NCBI GenBank assembly: GCA_038106185.1
Contig: JAYODE010000012.1
Location: 19,032-83,031 of the forward strand
Source of the DNA: UBA4582 sp038106185
GTDB lineage: Bacteria > Pseudomonadota > Gammaproteobacteria > Pseudomonadales > Azotimanducaceae
Reading direction: 5' to 3'
DNA: 64,000 bases
The position numbers and the translations under genes were made by a program. Below are positions 8,383-15,533 of this stretch, piece after piece. Position 1 is the stretch's first letter, and every line of letters starts with the position of its first letter. The notes beneath the pieces are model-generated. The model saw only the letters and a list, made by a program, of their open reading frames with translations. It did not search any database and was not told where the DNA came from.

Positions 8383-10287
8383 GTGACTGCATTTTCAACT
8401 GAGACGCTGGATATCTGGAGTCTTGTCGCCAGTATTGGGCTCTTTCTACTCGGTATGCATTCGCTCGAACAAGGACTTCAGGGCCTCGGCTCAAAAACCG
8501 TGAAGCAGTTCCTGCAGTTACACACCCGTTCACCAATCAGAGGCGTTCTCACCGGGACAGTTTTGACTGCTTTTTTGCAAAGCAGTTCGTTGGTTGGTTT
8601 GATTCTGCTGGCATTCGTTGGCGCAGGGATGCTTGAAATGCGCAACGCGCTAGGTGTCATACTCGGCAGTAATCTGGGTACCACCTTTACCGGTTGGATG
8701 CTGGCTGTTCTGGGGTTCAAGCTCGATTTGGTAAAGTACTACCAACCACTCGTCGCCGTCGGCGCCTTTGGCACAGTATTCTTACCCGCCAGCCAACGTT
8801 CCTATTACTTGGGTAATCTGCTACTCGGTCTGGGACTCTTGTTGATGGGCCTAGGTACCCTTATCGAGTCTCTTGAGCATCTTGTAACGGCCTGGGACTC
8901 GAGCCTAGTACAGGCACAACTGCAGGCACAGCACGTGTTCGTTTATTGTGTGATCGGCGTTGTTTTTACTGCGCTGGTGCAATCCAGCTCAGTGGTTCTA
9001 ATGATCACTCTAAGTGCGCTTCATGCCGGAATAGTCACCATCAATGAGGCGATACCGATTGCTATCGGATCCAATGTGGGTACGACCAGTACTGTCCTGT
9101 TAGGGGCCCTGAACGGCATCGCAGAGAAGCGTCGAGTCGCCTACGCGCATACCATTTTCAACCTGACGACAGCGGCCCTTGCCCTGCTGTTTTTACCCGC
9201 GATTATCTTTTTGATCACTCAGCTGCTACAGATTAGCGATCCACTGTTTGTGCTGGTGGTATTTCATTCGCTGTTTAATTTACTGGGAATTTTCGTTTTC
9301 ATCCCTTTATTGGACCCTTTGACTAAACTGCTGACTGTCCTCGCGCCGGAGCGCCCTGTTGGTGAGCTGGCCACCATCTATATTCAAAAGGTTTCCAGTA
9401 GCGTCTCTGACGGCGCCATAGTTGCCGTGCGAAGGGAGCTGACACGAATGCTTTTTACCGCACTGCGGCTAAACATGCACTGTTTCAGGATTCATGCTCG
9501 AGCCGTGTTCGATCCACGCAGCGAGGAAATCGCCGGCGAGCCGCTGCGTTATGTGACGCGTTATGAACAAGACTACAAACGACTCAAACAAGCGGAAAGC
9601 GAAGTGCTGGGATACACCTATGCGGTCCAGCGCACGGCCAAGGAGGACCTGGATCTGGAACGGGTCACTCAACTTAACCACGCCGTTCGCAACGTCACCT
9701 ATGCCGCCAAGTTCATCAAGGATATTCGGCATCATCTCGACGATTACAGCGTTCATCCATCGGGCACGCTCCATGACCTCTACACCAGTTTCTGTCAGTA
9801 TGTGACCGCGAATTACCGCGGGCTGGCGGTACTGACTGCCCACTCGAATCCGACAACTGTCGCGGTAGAGTACCATCAATTGGCTCGACAAATACGCCGT
9901 GGTTACGAATGGTATCTCAACGAAATCTATACTGTGGTGGGTGCTGACAAACACCTGAATCAAGAGATTGCGAATTTACTGAACGTAAATCGCGCCGCCT
10001 ACGTCTCAACCACCGCCTTATTAGAGGCTGTGCGCGTATTGCAGGATATTGAGGAAGACGGCTTAACTGAGGAAAAAGCTTCACATCGAGTAGAGAAAAT
10101 CCTGACGCCTCCTCGCGGCACTGGCGAAGATAGCTTGTATAAAAACAGCTTGNNNNNNNNNNNNNNNNNNNNNNNNNNNNNNNNNNNNNNNNNNNNNNNN
10201 NNNNNNNNNNNNNNNNNNNNNNNNNNNNNNNNNNNNNNNNNNNNNNNNNNNNAAAGCAGCTTGAACGGAGACAGTTCCAGTCATTGA
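8383..10287 (+). CDS. Na+/phosphate cotransporter family protein with PhoU-like C-terminal domain
   Basis: An inner-membrane NptA/YjbB-type transporter. It shows the two inverted Na_Pi_cotrans repeats: QSSS with GSNLGTT in the first and QSSS with GSNVGTT in the second. A long helical cytoplasmic region follows, typical of the PhoU-like tail. A GTG at 8383 with GGAG ten bases upstream is preferred. The frame is open back to an ATG at 8236, but those 49 residues look unlike the family. A 100-N gap at 10153-10252 interrupts the C-terminus, and the last residues (SSLNGDSSSH) depend on the gap length keeping frame, so the end is uncertain. Confidence 0.85.
   Translation: MTAFSTETLDIWSLVASIGLFLLGMHSLEQGLQGLGSKTVKQFLQLHTRSPIRGVLTGTVLTAFLQSSSLVGLILLAFVGAGMLEMRNALGVILGSNLGTTFTGWMLAVLGFKLDLVKYYQPLVAVGAFGTVFLPASQRSYYLGNLLLGLGLLLMGLGTLIESLEHLVTAWDSSLVQAQLQAQHVFVYCVIGVVFTALVQSSSVVLMITLSALHAGIVTINEAIPIAIGSNVGTTSTVLLGALNGIAEKRRVAYAHTIFNLTTAALALLFLPAIIFLITQLLQISDPLFVLVVFHSLFNLLGIFVFIPLLDPLTKLLTVLAPERPVGELATIYIQKVSSSVSDGAIVAVRRELTRMLFTALRLNMHCFRIHARAVFDPRSEEIAGEPLRYVTRYEQDYKRLKQAESEVLGYTYAVQRTAKEDLDLERVTQLNHAVRNVTYAAKFIKDIRHHLDDYSVHPSGTLHDLYTSFCQYVTANYRGLAVLTAHSNPTTVAVEYHQLARQIRRGYEWYLNEIYTVVGADKHLNQEIANLLNVNRAAYVSTTALLEAVRVLQDIEEDGLTEEKASHRVEKILTPPRGTGEDSLYKNSLXXXXXXXXXXXXXXXXXXXXXXXXXXXXXXXXXXSSLNGDSSSH
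10153..10252. other. Assembly gap (100 N) on a short repeat
   Basis: The flanks are near-identical: AACAGCTTG just before and AAGCAGCTTGAA just after. This suggests a tandem repeat with an 11-14 bp unit that the assembler could not resolve. Confidence 0.9.
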
Positions 10288-10395
10288 ACCCTGGAGTTAG
10301 GCACCCAAGCAGTGACGAAAGCCTCTAGCGTGACCCAGCATGTGATGAACTCAGCCCTGGTTCGCGTCATCACACTATTTTGATTACTCTCGTTT

Positions 10396-10437
10396 CAATT
10401 CACTCGCTGCAATTCACTCGCTGCAATTCACTCGCTT
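10396..10437. repeat. Tandem repeat, 14-bp unit x3
   Basis: Three head-to-tail copies of CAATTCACTCGCTG (the last ends in T) occupy the convergent spacer between the Na/Pi transporter and the ftsH-like gene, stopping ten bases before the latter's stop codon. Confidence 0.9.
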
Positions 10438-10446
10438 CTACATATA

Positions 10447-12663
10447 TCAGCCAAGTATTGCCAGAATTTCTTCCTCACCAAGGGTTTCCTGGTCAAGTAA
10501 TGCAGCGGCAAGTTGATCAAGCTTGTCACGATGCTGTTGCTGTACTGTCAGTGCTCTTTGCTCACTCGTCTTGATGAGCCTGGCGACTTCGTCGTCAATA
10601 ATCTCGGCGGTATGCTCACTGTAAAAGCGTGCCGGGTTGACTTCCTGGCCAAGGAAATTCTGTTCTGTCTCACGATAAGTAATGGGTCCGAGCACATCAC
10701 TCATGCCCCATTCTGAGATCATATGCCTGGCTAGGTGAGTGGCCTGCTTCAAGTCGTCTGCAGCACCAGAACTGGACTCATTAAAGACTAGATTTTCAGC
10801 GACTCGACCCCCCAACAGAATCGCTAACCGGTCTTCCAAATAGTGTTGGCTGTAGTTTAGCATGTCTTCCTTGGGCGACTGTTCGGTGACGCCTAAGGCT
10901 CTACCACGCGGGATGATAGAAATCTTTCGTAACGTATCACCATGCGGCATGAAATGTGCGGTCAGCGCATGTCCCGCTTCATGATAGGCGGTTCGGCGCT
11001 TCTCCTCTTCTGAGAAAAGCGCTTCTCGACGTTCACCAAGAATGATCTTGTCTCTGGCGTTTTCAAAATCTGACTGATTAATACTGTCTTTTTCCGCGCG
11101 TGCCGCGAGCAGCGCCGCTTCGTTCACCAGATTCGCCAGATCTGCGCCGGAAAATCCGACGGTGCCCAGAGCGATACTCTCCAGATTAACATCAGACTCA
11201 ATGGGTTTGCCGCGCGCATGAACCTCAAGAATGGCGTGGCGAGCCACTTTCTGCGGCAGGTCCAGCACAACCTTTCGATCAAAACGACCTGGACGCAAAA
11301 GTGCTGCATCCAACACATCAGGCCGATTCGTTGCGGCCAACACCACCACGGTTTCCTCCTCCTTGAAACCATCCATCTCTGCCAGTATCTGATTGAGTGT
11401 CTGCTCACGTTCGTCATTATTGGTTCCGAACACACCGCTACGGGTTCTACCCACTGAATCAATTTCATCGATAAAGATCAAGGATGGCGCAGCCGCCCGC
11501 GCCTGCACGAACATGTCTCTAACTCGTGAAGCGCCAACGCCAACAAACATCTCCACGAATTCCGAACCTGTGATGCTGAAAAAAGGCACGCCAGCCTCCC
11601 CCGCTGTCGCTTTCGCGAGCAGGGTTTTACCGGTACCGGGCGGGCCCATCAGCAGAATCCCCTTCGGGATCTTCGCACCGAGACGCCTAAACTTCTGGGG
11701 AAACTTCAAATAATCGATGACTTCCTGCAGGTCTGCTTTGGCACTGTTCAATCCGGCAATATCGTCATACCGCGTGTGTATGTCCTGTGGTTCAGCGAGA
11801 CGCGCTCGAGACTTAGTAAATCCACCGCCACCAGGCAGAAACTGTTTGCCAAGCATCTGCCGGCTAAGCAGGAACAACCCTATGATAAAGATCCAGGGGA
11901 GTATGTTGATTAAAAAAGTAACCCAGGGCGCATACTCTGTCGACTGCACGCTGACGACCACCTTTCCTTCCTCCAGCAGAGGCATTAATTCTGCATCCGC
12001 TATAGCGGGTAACATGGTCGAAAACCGACTGTCTTTCTCAGTCTTTGGAAATCGGTAAATCCCTCGAATTTCACTGCCTCGTATGACGATGCTCTCGATG
12101 CCGCCATCTCTAACCTCTTGCTTGAAGGTCGAATAGGGTATTTCCCCGGGCTGAACATTCTGCCGAAGCACGAGATTTACCGCCATTATCATGATCGCGA
12201 TCCACATCATTGCCGACAGCCAGGGACTGGTCATAGGCCCTTCTGGTGGTTGTGANNNNNNNNNNNNNNNNNNNNNNNNNNNNNNNNNNNNNNNNNNNNN
12301 NNNNNNNNNNNNNNNNNNNNNNNNNNNNNNNNNNNNNNNNNNNNNNNNNNNNNNNGGTCGCTGTGAGGGTCGTTGTGAAGAGCTAGGCTGCGACGGCCCT
12401 TCGAGTGGCGAGTTCTGTGGATCCTGCGACTTTGACAACTGCGGACCAGTAGCCTCGTCCAGAGAAGATACCGGTGGAACCGGGTTTGTCTTCGATTCTA
12501 TTGCAGACTCGGTACCAGCTTTGGCTGTAGCGCCAACAGCAGCGCCAACAGCTGCGTCAGGCTTCAACTCAGGCGACCTGGCAGCGCTTGAATCAGATTC
12601 AGTGCCTAACTGGAAGACCGACGATGAATTGATTTTCGACCGATTAGAACGATGATCCGTCAT
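10447..12663 (-). CDS. ftsH: FtsH-like membrane AAA+ zinc metalloprotease
   Basis: A membrane-anchored ATP-dependent protease that degrades membrane and short-lived proteins. From the N-terminus: a Ser/Pro/Gln-rich stretch of about 120 residues containing a 100-N gap, TM1, a periplasmic domain, TM2, then Walker A (GPPGTGKT), Walker B (LIFIDEID), the second region of homology (RPGRFDR), and the zinc-binding HEAGH. The usual FtsH is about 640 residues with little before TM1, so the low-complexity extension is unusual. ATG at 12663 is preferred over an ATG at 12708 that lies inside the upstream repeat array. It is not beside rlmE, folP or glmM, so it may be a second copy rather than the housekeeping FtsH. 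Confidence 0.9.
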   Translation of the reverse strand: MTDHRSNRSKINSSSVFQLGTESDSSAARSPELKPDAAVGAAVGATAKAGTESAIESKTNPVPPVSSLDEATGPQLSKSQDPQNSPLEGPSQPSSSQRPSQRXXXXXXXXXXXXXXXXXXXXXXXXXXXXXXXXXXSQPPEGPMTSPWLSAMMWIAIMIMAVNLVLRQNVQPGEIPYSTFKQEVRDGGIESIVIRGSEIRGIYRFPKTEKDSRFSTMLPAIADAELMPLLEEGKVVVSVQSTEYAPWVTFLINILPWIFIIGLFLLSRQMLGKQFLPGGGGFTKSRARLAEPQDIHTRYDDIAGLNSAKADLQEVIDYLKFPQKFRRLGAKIPKGILLMGPPGTGKTLLAKATAGEAGVPFFSITGSEFVEMFVGVGASRVRDMFVQARAAAPSLIFIDEIDSVGRTRSGVFGTNNDEREQTLNQILAEMDGFKEEETVVVLAATNRPDVLDAALLRPGRFDRKVVLDLPQKVARHAILEVHARGKPIESDVNLESIALGTVGFSGADLANLVNEAALLAARAEKDSINQSDFENARDKIILGERREALFSEEEKRRTAYHEAGHALTAHFMPHGDTLRKISIIPRGRALGVTEQSPKEDMLNYSQHYLEDRLAILLGGRVAENLVFNESSSGAADDLKQATHLARHMISEWGMSDVLGPITYRETEQNFLGQEVNPARFYSEHTAEIIDDEVARLIKTSEQRALTVQQQHRDKLDQLAAALLDQETLGEEEILAILG
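12256..12355. other. Assembly gap (100 N) inside the FtsH-like N-terminal extension
   Basis: The bases on the left and right carry related 12-bp units (minus strand CCTCACAACGAC / CCTCACAGCGAC). They encode a repeating Ser-Gln-Arg-Pro tetrapeptide, so the gap probably hides further copies. Confidence 0.9.
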
Positions 12664-12691
12664 TGTAATGAACTCTAAGACGAGCCTCGTG

Positions 12692-12730
12692 GCAAGTGCT
12701 TCGAGCAAGTGCTTCGAGCAAGTGCCTCGA
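12692..12730. repeat. Tandem repeat A, 13-bp unit x3
   Basis: Three copies of GCAAGTGCTTCGA (third copy with one change) lie just upstream of the ftsH-like start, within the divergent ftsH/pncC spacer. Confidence 0.9.
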
Positions 12731-12750
12731 GAAAGGGATCCTTCAGGCGT

Positions 12751-12828
12751 GTGCTTCTAAGCGGTGCTTATAAGCCGTGCTTCTAAGCGGTGCTTCTAAG
12801 CGGTGCTTCTAAGCGGTGCTTCTAGGCG
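12751..12828. repeat. Tandem repeat B, 13-bp unit x6
   Basis: Six head-to-tail copies of GTGCTTCTAAGCG, two of them with small changes, fill most of the divergent spacer. The unit shares GTGCTTC with array A and CTTCTAAG with the repeat at 4970. No spacers separate the copies, so this is not a CRISPR array. Confidence 0.92.
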
Positions 12829-12884
12829 GTACCCCGAGCCAAAAGCAACAGAAAAAATCATACAAATCGATCGAGGTAATTACG

Positions 12885-13481
12885 TTGACCCAAAGCAATT
12901 TGACAGAATTATCTGCTGTCTATACTGGCCTGCCCCAGAGAAGAAGAGACCCGAAAGCTGTGATTGAGCCCATCGAAAATGAAAAGTCCACTCAACAGCT
13001 TTTAACCAGCCTGGGTCTTAGAGCGAAGGCCGCGGGTCTACGCATTGCGACTGCAGAAAGTTGCACCGGAGGGCTTATCGCCGCTTTGTGCACCAGCCGC
13101 GGTGGCAGTTCAGATTGGTTTGATTGCGGTTTAGTCGTTTACAGTCCTTCGGCAAAACAACGTCTGCTGAGCGTCGGTCACTCCGTTATTGTCCATTATG
13201 GGCTGGTGAGCGAACCTGTTGCTCGGGATATGGCGTTGGGCGCCCTGCTCCAGAGCACCGCGAATGTGTCCGTGGCAGTGACAGGCGTGGCAGGACCATC
13301 GGGCGGCGATATTGGTACGCCAGTGGGCACTGTCTGGATGGCATGGGCACGGCGAAGCAGTAGTACTGAGGCGCCCGAGATTCAGCAAACCAGCGAGTAT
13401 CTGTTTACCGGTGATCGGAGTTCGATCCGTCGTCAGGCGGCACTAACGGCAATCCGAGGACTGATTAGCGTAATTGGCTGA
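12885..13481 (+). CDS. pncC: CinA C-terminal-type nicotinamide-nucleotide amidohydrolase
   Basis: A 198-residue single-domain CinA_C protein, the PncC type that deamidates NMN to nicotinate mononucleotide in pyridine-nucleotide recycling. AESCTGG is the hallmark motif, followed by SSDWF and, further on, GVAGPSGG and PVGTVW. A TTG at 12885 preceded by GAGG eight bases upstream is chosen as start. A longer frame begins at 12816 but that part lies in the tandem repeat. It is slightly longer than typical PncC (about 165) because of about 35 extra N-terminal residues. In many gammaproteobacteria pncC precedes recA; here it does not. Confidence 0.88.
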   Translation: MTQSNLTELSAVYTGLPQRRRDPKAVIEPIENEKSTQQLLTSLGLRAKAAGLRIATAESCTGGLIAALCTSRGGSSDWFDCGLVVYSPSAKQRLLSVGHSVIVHYGLVSEPVARDMALGALLQSTANVSVAVTGVAGPSGGDIGTPVGTVWMAWARRSSSTEAPEIQQTSEYLFTGDRSSIRRQAALTAIRGLISVIG

Positions 13482-13492
13482 GCCAATCCTCC

Positions 13493-13921
13493 TTATGCGC
13501 CTTGCACCCAACTCAGTAATTGTGACAGAGACAAGGCGCCAGCCTGACGACTTGATTCCCGGCCTTGCTTAAACAGCGCAATAGTAGGAATAGACTGAAT
13601 CCGATACTTCGAGGCGAGTTCCTGGTTAGCCTCGGTATCCACCTTTAACAATCGAAATTTTGGTTCGAGTTGCGCACTGGCCTGAGCAAACGTGGGCGCG
13701 AACATCTTGCAGGGTCCACACCACGCTGCCCAAAAATCGACAACCAGTGGCGTGTCATTAAACGTCAACATTTTTTGAAACTGCGCGAGATTCACCGCAG
13801 TTGGATTACCGGTAAATAAAGCCCCTCGGCACTTGCCACAGGTAGGCGCCTCAGTCAATCGAGGTTCAGGCACGCGATTAGTAACGAAGCAATGGGGACA
13901 AACTATACCTATGTTAGTCAA
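13493..13921 (-). CDS. trxC: Thioredoxin 2 (zinc-ribbon thioredoxin)
   Basis: A 142-residue cytoplasmic disulfide reductase, the usual length for TrxC. The N-terminal zinc ribbon has two CxxC pairs (Cys8/Cys11 and Cys28/Cys31), and the thioredoxin fold carries the active site WCGPC at residues 67-71. The first is read directly and the role in oxidative-stress protein repair is family knowledge. The gene converges on pncC with a 12-bp spacer and follows dbpA by 84 bp on the same strand. Confidence 0.95.
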   Translation of the reverse strand: MTNIGIVCPHCFVTNRVPEPRLTEAPTCGKCRGALFTGNPTAVNLAQFQKMLTFNDTPLVVDFWAAWCGPCKMFAPTFAQASAQLEPKFRLLKVDTEANQELASKYRIQSIPTIALFKQGRESSRQAGALSLSQLLSWVQGA

Positions 13922-14005
13922 GCTGACTCCTGGTCGAGAAGGACGAAACGCAGATCTTGGGTCGCGGCCCAGAATTTCAATGACCAGCCGTCGTTCTTTA
14001 AATCG

Positions 14006-15394
14006 TCATCGTCCCTGAATGAGACGAACCTTGAAGGCACGACCCTTGATTTTTCCTTCGGCCAACTTCTGTTGTGCAACCCTGGCGGCACTTCTGCGGA
14101 CCGCGACGTAGGCACACTGGTCAAATAGGTGGATTTTACCCACATCACTGCCAGCGATGCCTTCCGCGCCCGTGAGTGCGCCGAGGATGTCGCCAGGCCG
14201 GACTTTTTGCTTACGACCACCATCGATTTGCAGACAGGCCATTGCAGGGCGCATCGGCGCGTTGTCGAGCAGTAAGAGCGGCGGCAATGGCTGCTCTGAT
14301 GACTCAAGGTCGAGTCCCTGGGTAATTTTGGCCAGCTTGTGCTCTTCGCGGTCGCTATACAGAGTGCAGGCAATGCCTCGACTGCCCGCTCGTCCGGTAC
14401 GACCAATGCGGTGCACATGCACTTGAGGATCCTGCGCAATCCGATAATTGATGACCGCATCCAGGGCCTCTATATCCAAACCGCGGGCGGCAACGTCTGT
14501 GGCAACCAGTATTGAAATACTTTTGTTTGCAAATTGCACCAGCGTCTGATCACGCTCTCGCTGCTCCAGGTCGCCATGCAGGGCCAAAGCGCTGAAACCT
14601 TGGCGTACCAGGTCCTCAGCAACCTGTTGGGTCTCCTGGCGAGTATTACAAAATATCAAGGTCGAATCCGGAAAGTATTGCAGTAGTAAAAGCCGTAAAG
14701 CGGTACTACGTTCAGCCTCATGGGTGCGATAAAAATGCTGCGCTATCGTCTCGTTATCGTGCTGGGTCGCCACTTGAACCATTTCAGGCTGTTTCATGAT
14801 TCGATAGGCAATCTTTTTGATTTCCTCGGTGAATGTGGCGCTGAAAAGCAGAGTCTGACGCTGACTTGGCACCTGTTTAATAATACGCTCAAGGACCTCC
14901 TCGAATCCCATGTCGAGCATACGGTCCGCCTCGTCGAGAATCAGCGTATTGACGGCGTCCAAACTCAAGGTGCCTTTGCGTAAATGGTCATCGATTCGCC
15001 CAGGGGTGCCAACCACAATATGAACACCATGTTCCAGTGAGCCGGCCTGCGGACCAAACGGCATACCCCCGCAGAGGGTCAATGCCTTGACGTTATTGAC
15101 GCCGCGCGCCAGACGACGTATCTCCTTAGTGACCTGGTCAGCCAATTCACGGGTCGGGCACAGAATGAGCGCCTGGACACGAAAACGACTGACATCCAGC
15201 TTGCCGAGCAGTCCCAGCCCGAACGCGGCAGTTTTGCCAGACCCGGTCTTACCCTGCCCAATGACATCACGACCCGATAATATCGGTGGCAAACTGTGCG
15301 CCTGGATGGGCGTCATCTCGGTGTAGCCGAGAGAGTCAAGATTTGCCAGCATTTCAGTCGACAAACCCAGCGTTGAAAATGCCAGTTGGCTCAA
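14006..15394 (-). CDS. dbpA: ATP-dependent RNA helicase DbpA
   Basis: A 462-residue DEAD-box helicase acting in 50S ribosome assembly at hairpin 92 of 23S rRNA. It shows the Q-motif (TEMTPIQA), GSGKT, DEAD, SAT and HRIGRTGR. The C-terminal ~75 residues (PGDILGALTGAEGI ... GRAFKVRLI) are the RRM-like DbpA RNA-binding domain that separates it from other DEAD proteins. A TTG at 15394 with AGGAAA upstream gives MSQLAFSTL, matching the family start. An ATG at 15436 would add 14 unlike residues. The gene lies between trxC and the SLOG/RyR protein, all on the minus strand. Confidence 0.93.
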   Translation of the reverse strand: MSQLAFSTLGLSTEMLANLDSLGYTEMTPIQAHSLPPILSGRDVIGQGKTGSGKTAAFGLGLLGKLDVSRFRVQALILCPTRELADQVTKEIRRLARGVNNVKALTLCGGMPFGPQAGSLEHGVHIVVGTPGRIDDHLRKGTLSLDAVNTLILDEADRMLDMGFEEVLERIIKQVPSQRQTLLFSATFTEEIKKIAYRIMKQPEMVQVATQHDNETIAQHFYRTHEAERSTALRLLLLQYFPDSTLIFCNTRQETQQVAEDLVRQGFSALALHGDLEQRERDQTLVQFANKSISILVATDVAARGLDIEALDAVINYRIAQDPQVHVHRIGRTGRAGSRGIACTLYSDREEHKLAKITQGLDLESSEQPLPPLLLLDNAPMRPAMACLQIDGGRKQKVRPGDILGALTGAEGIAGSDVGKIHLFDQCAYVAVRRSAARVAQQKLAEGKIKGRAFKVRLIQGR

Positions 15395-15533
15395 GATAGG
15401 TTTCCTGTAAAAGACATCATTAAGCTCCTTGCCCACCCTGCAATGCTGTGCAATTGAGCGTGGGACAGCAATAAGGCGGCCTTTTTACCCTTTTACCGAG
15501 TGGGATACAAATCCTGTGATGTAAACCGCCTTC

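Noticed and set aside
12751..12828. Possible CRISPR array
   Set aside because: Units are 13 bp and directly adjacent with no spacers. The same applies to 20659-20730 and 36239-36303.
13918..14460. 180-codon minus-strand frame
   Set aside because: Out-of-frame shadow of the dbpA C-terminus; dbpA motifs are all in the other frame.
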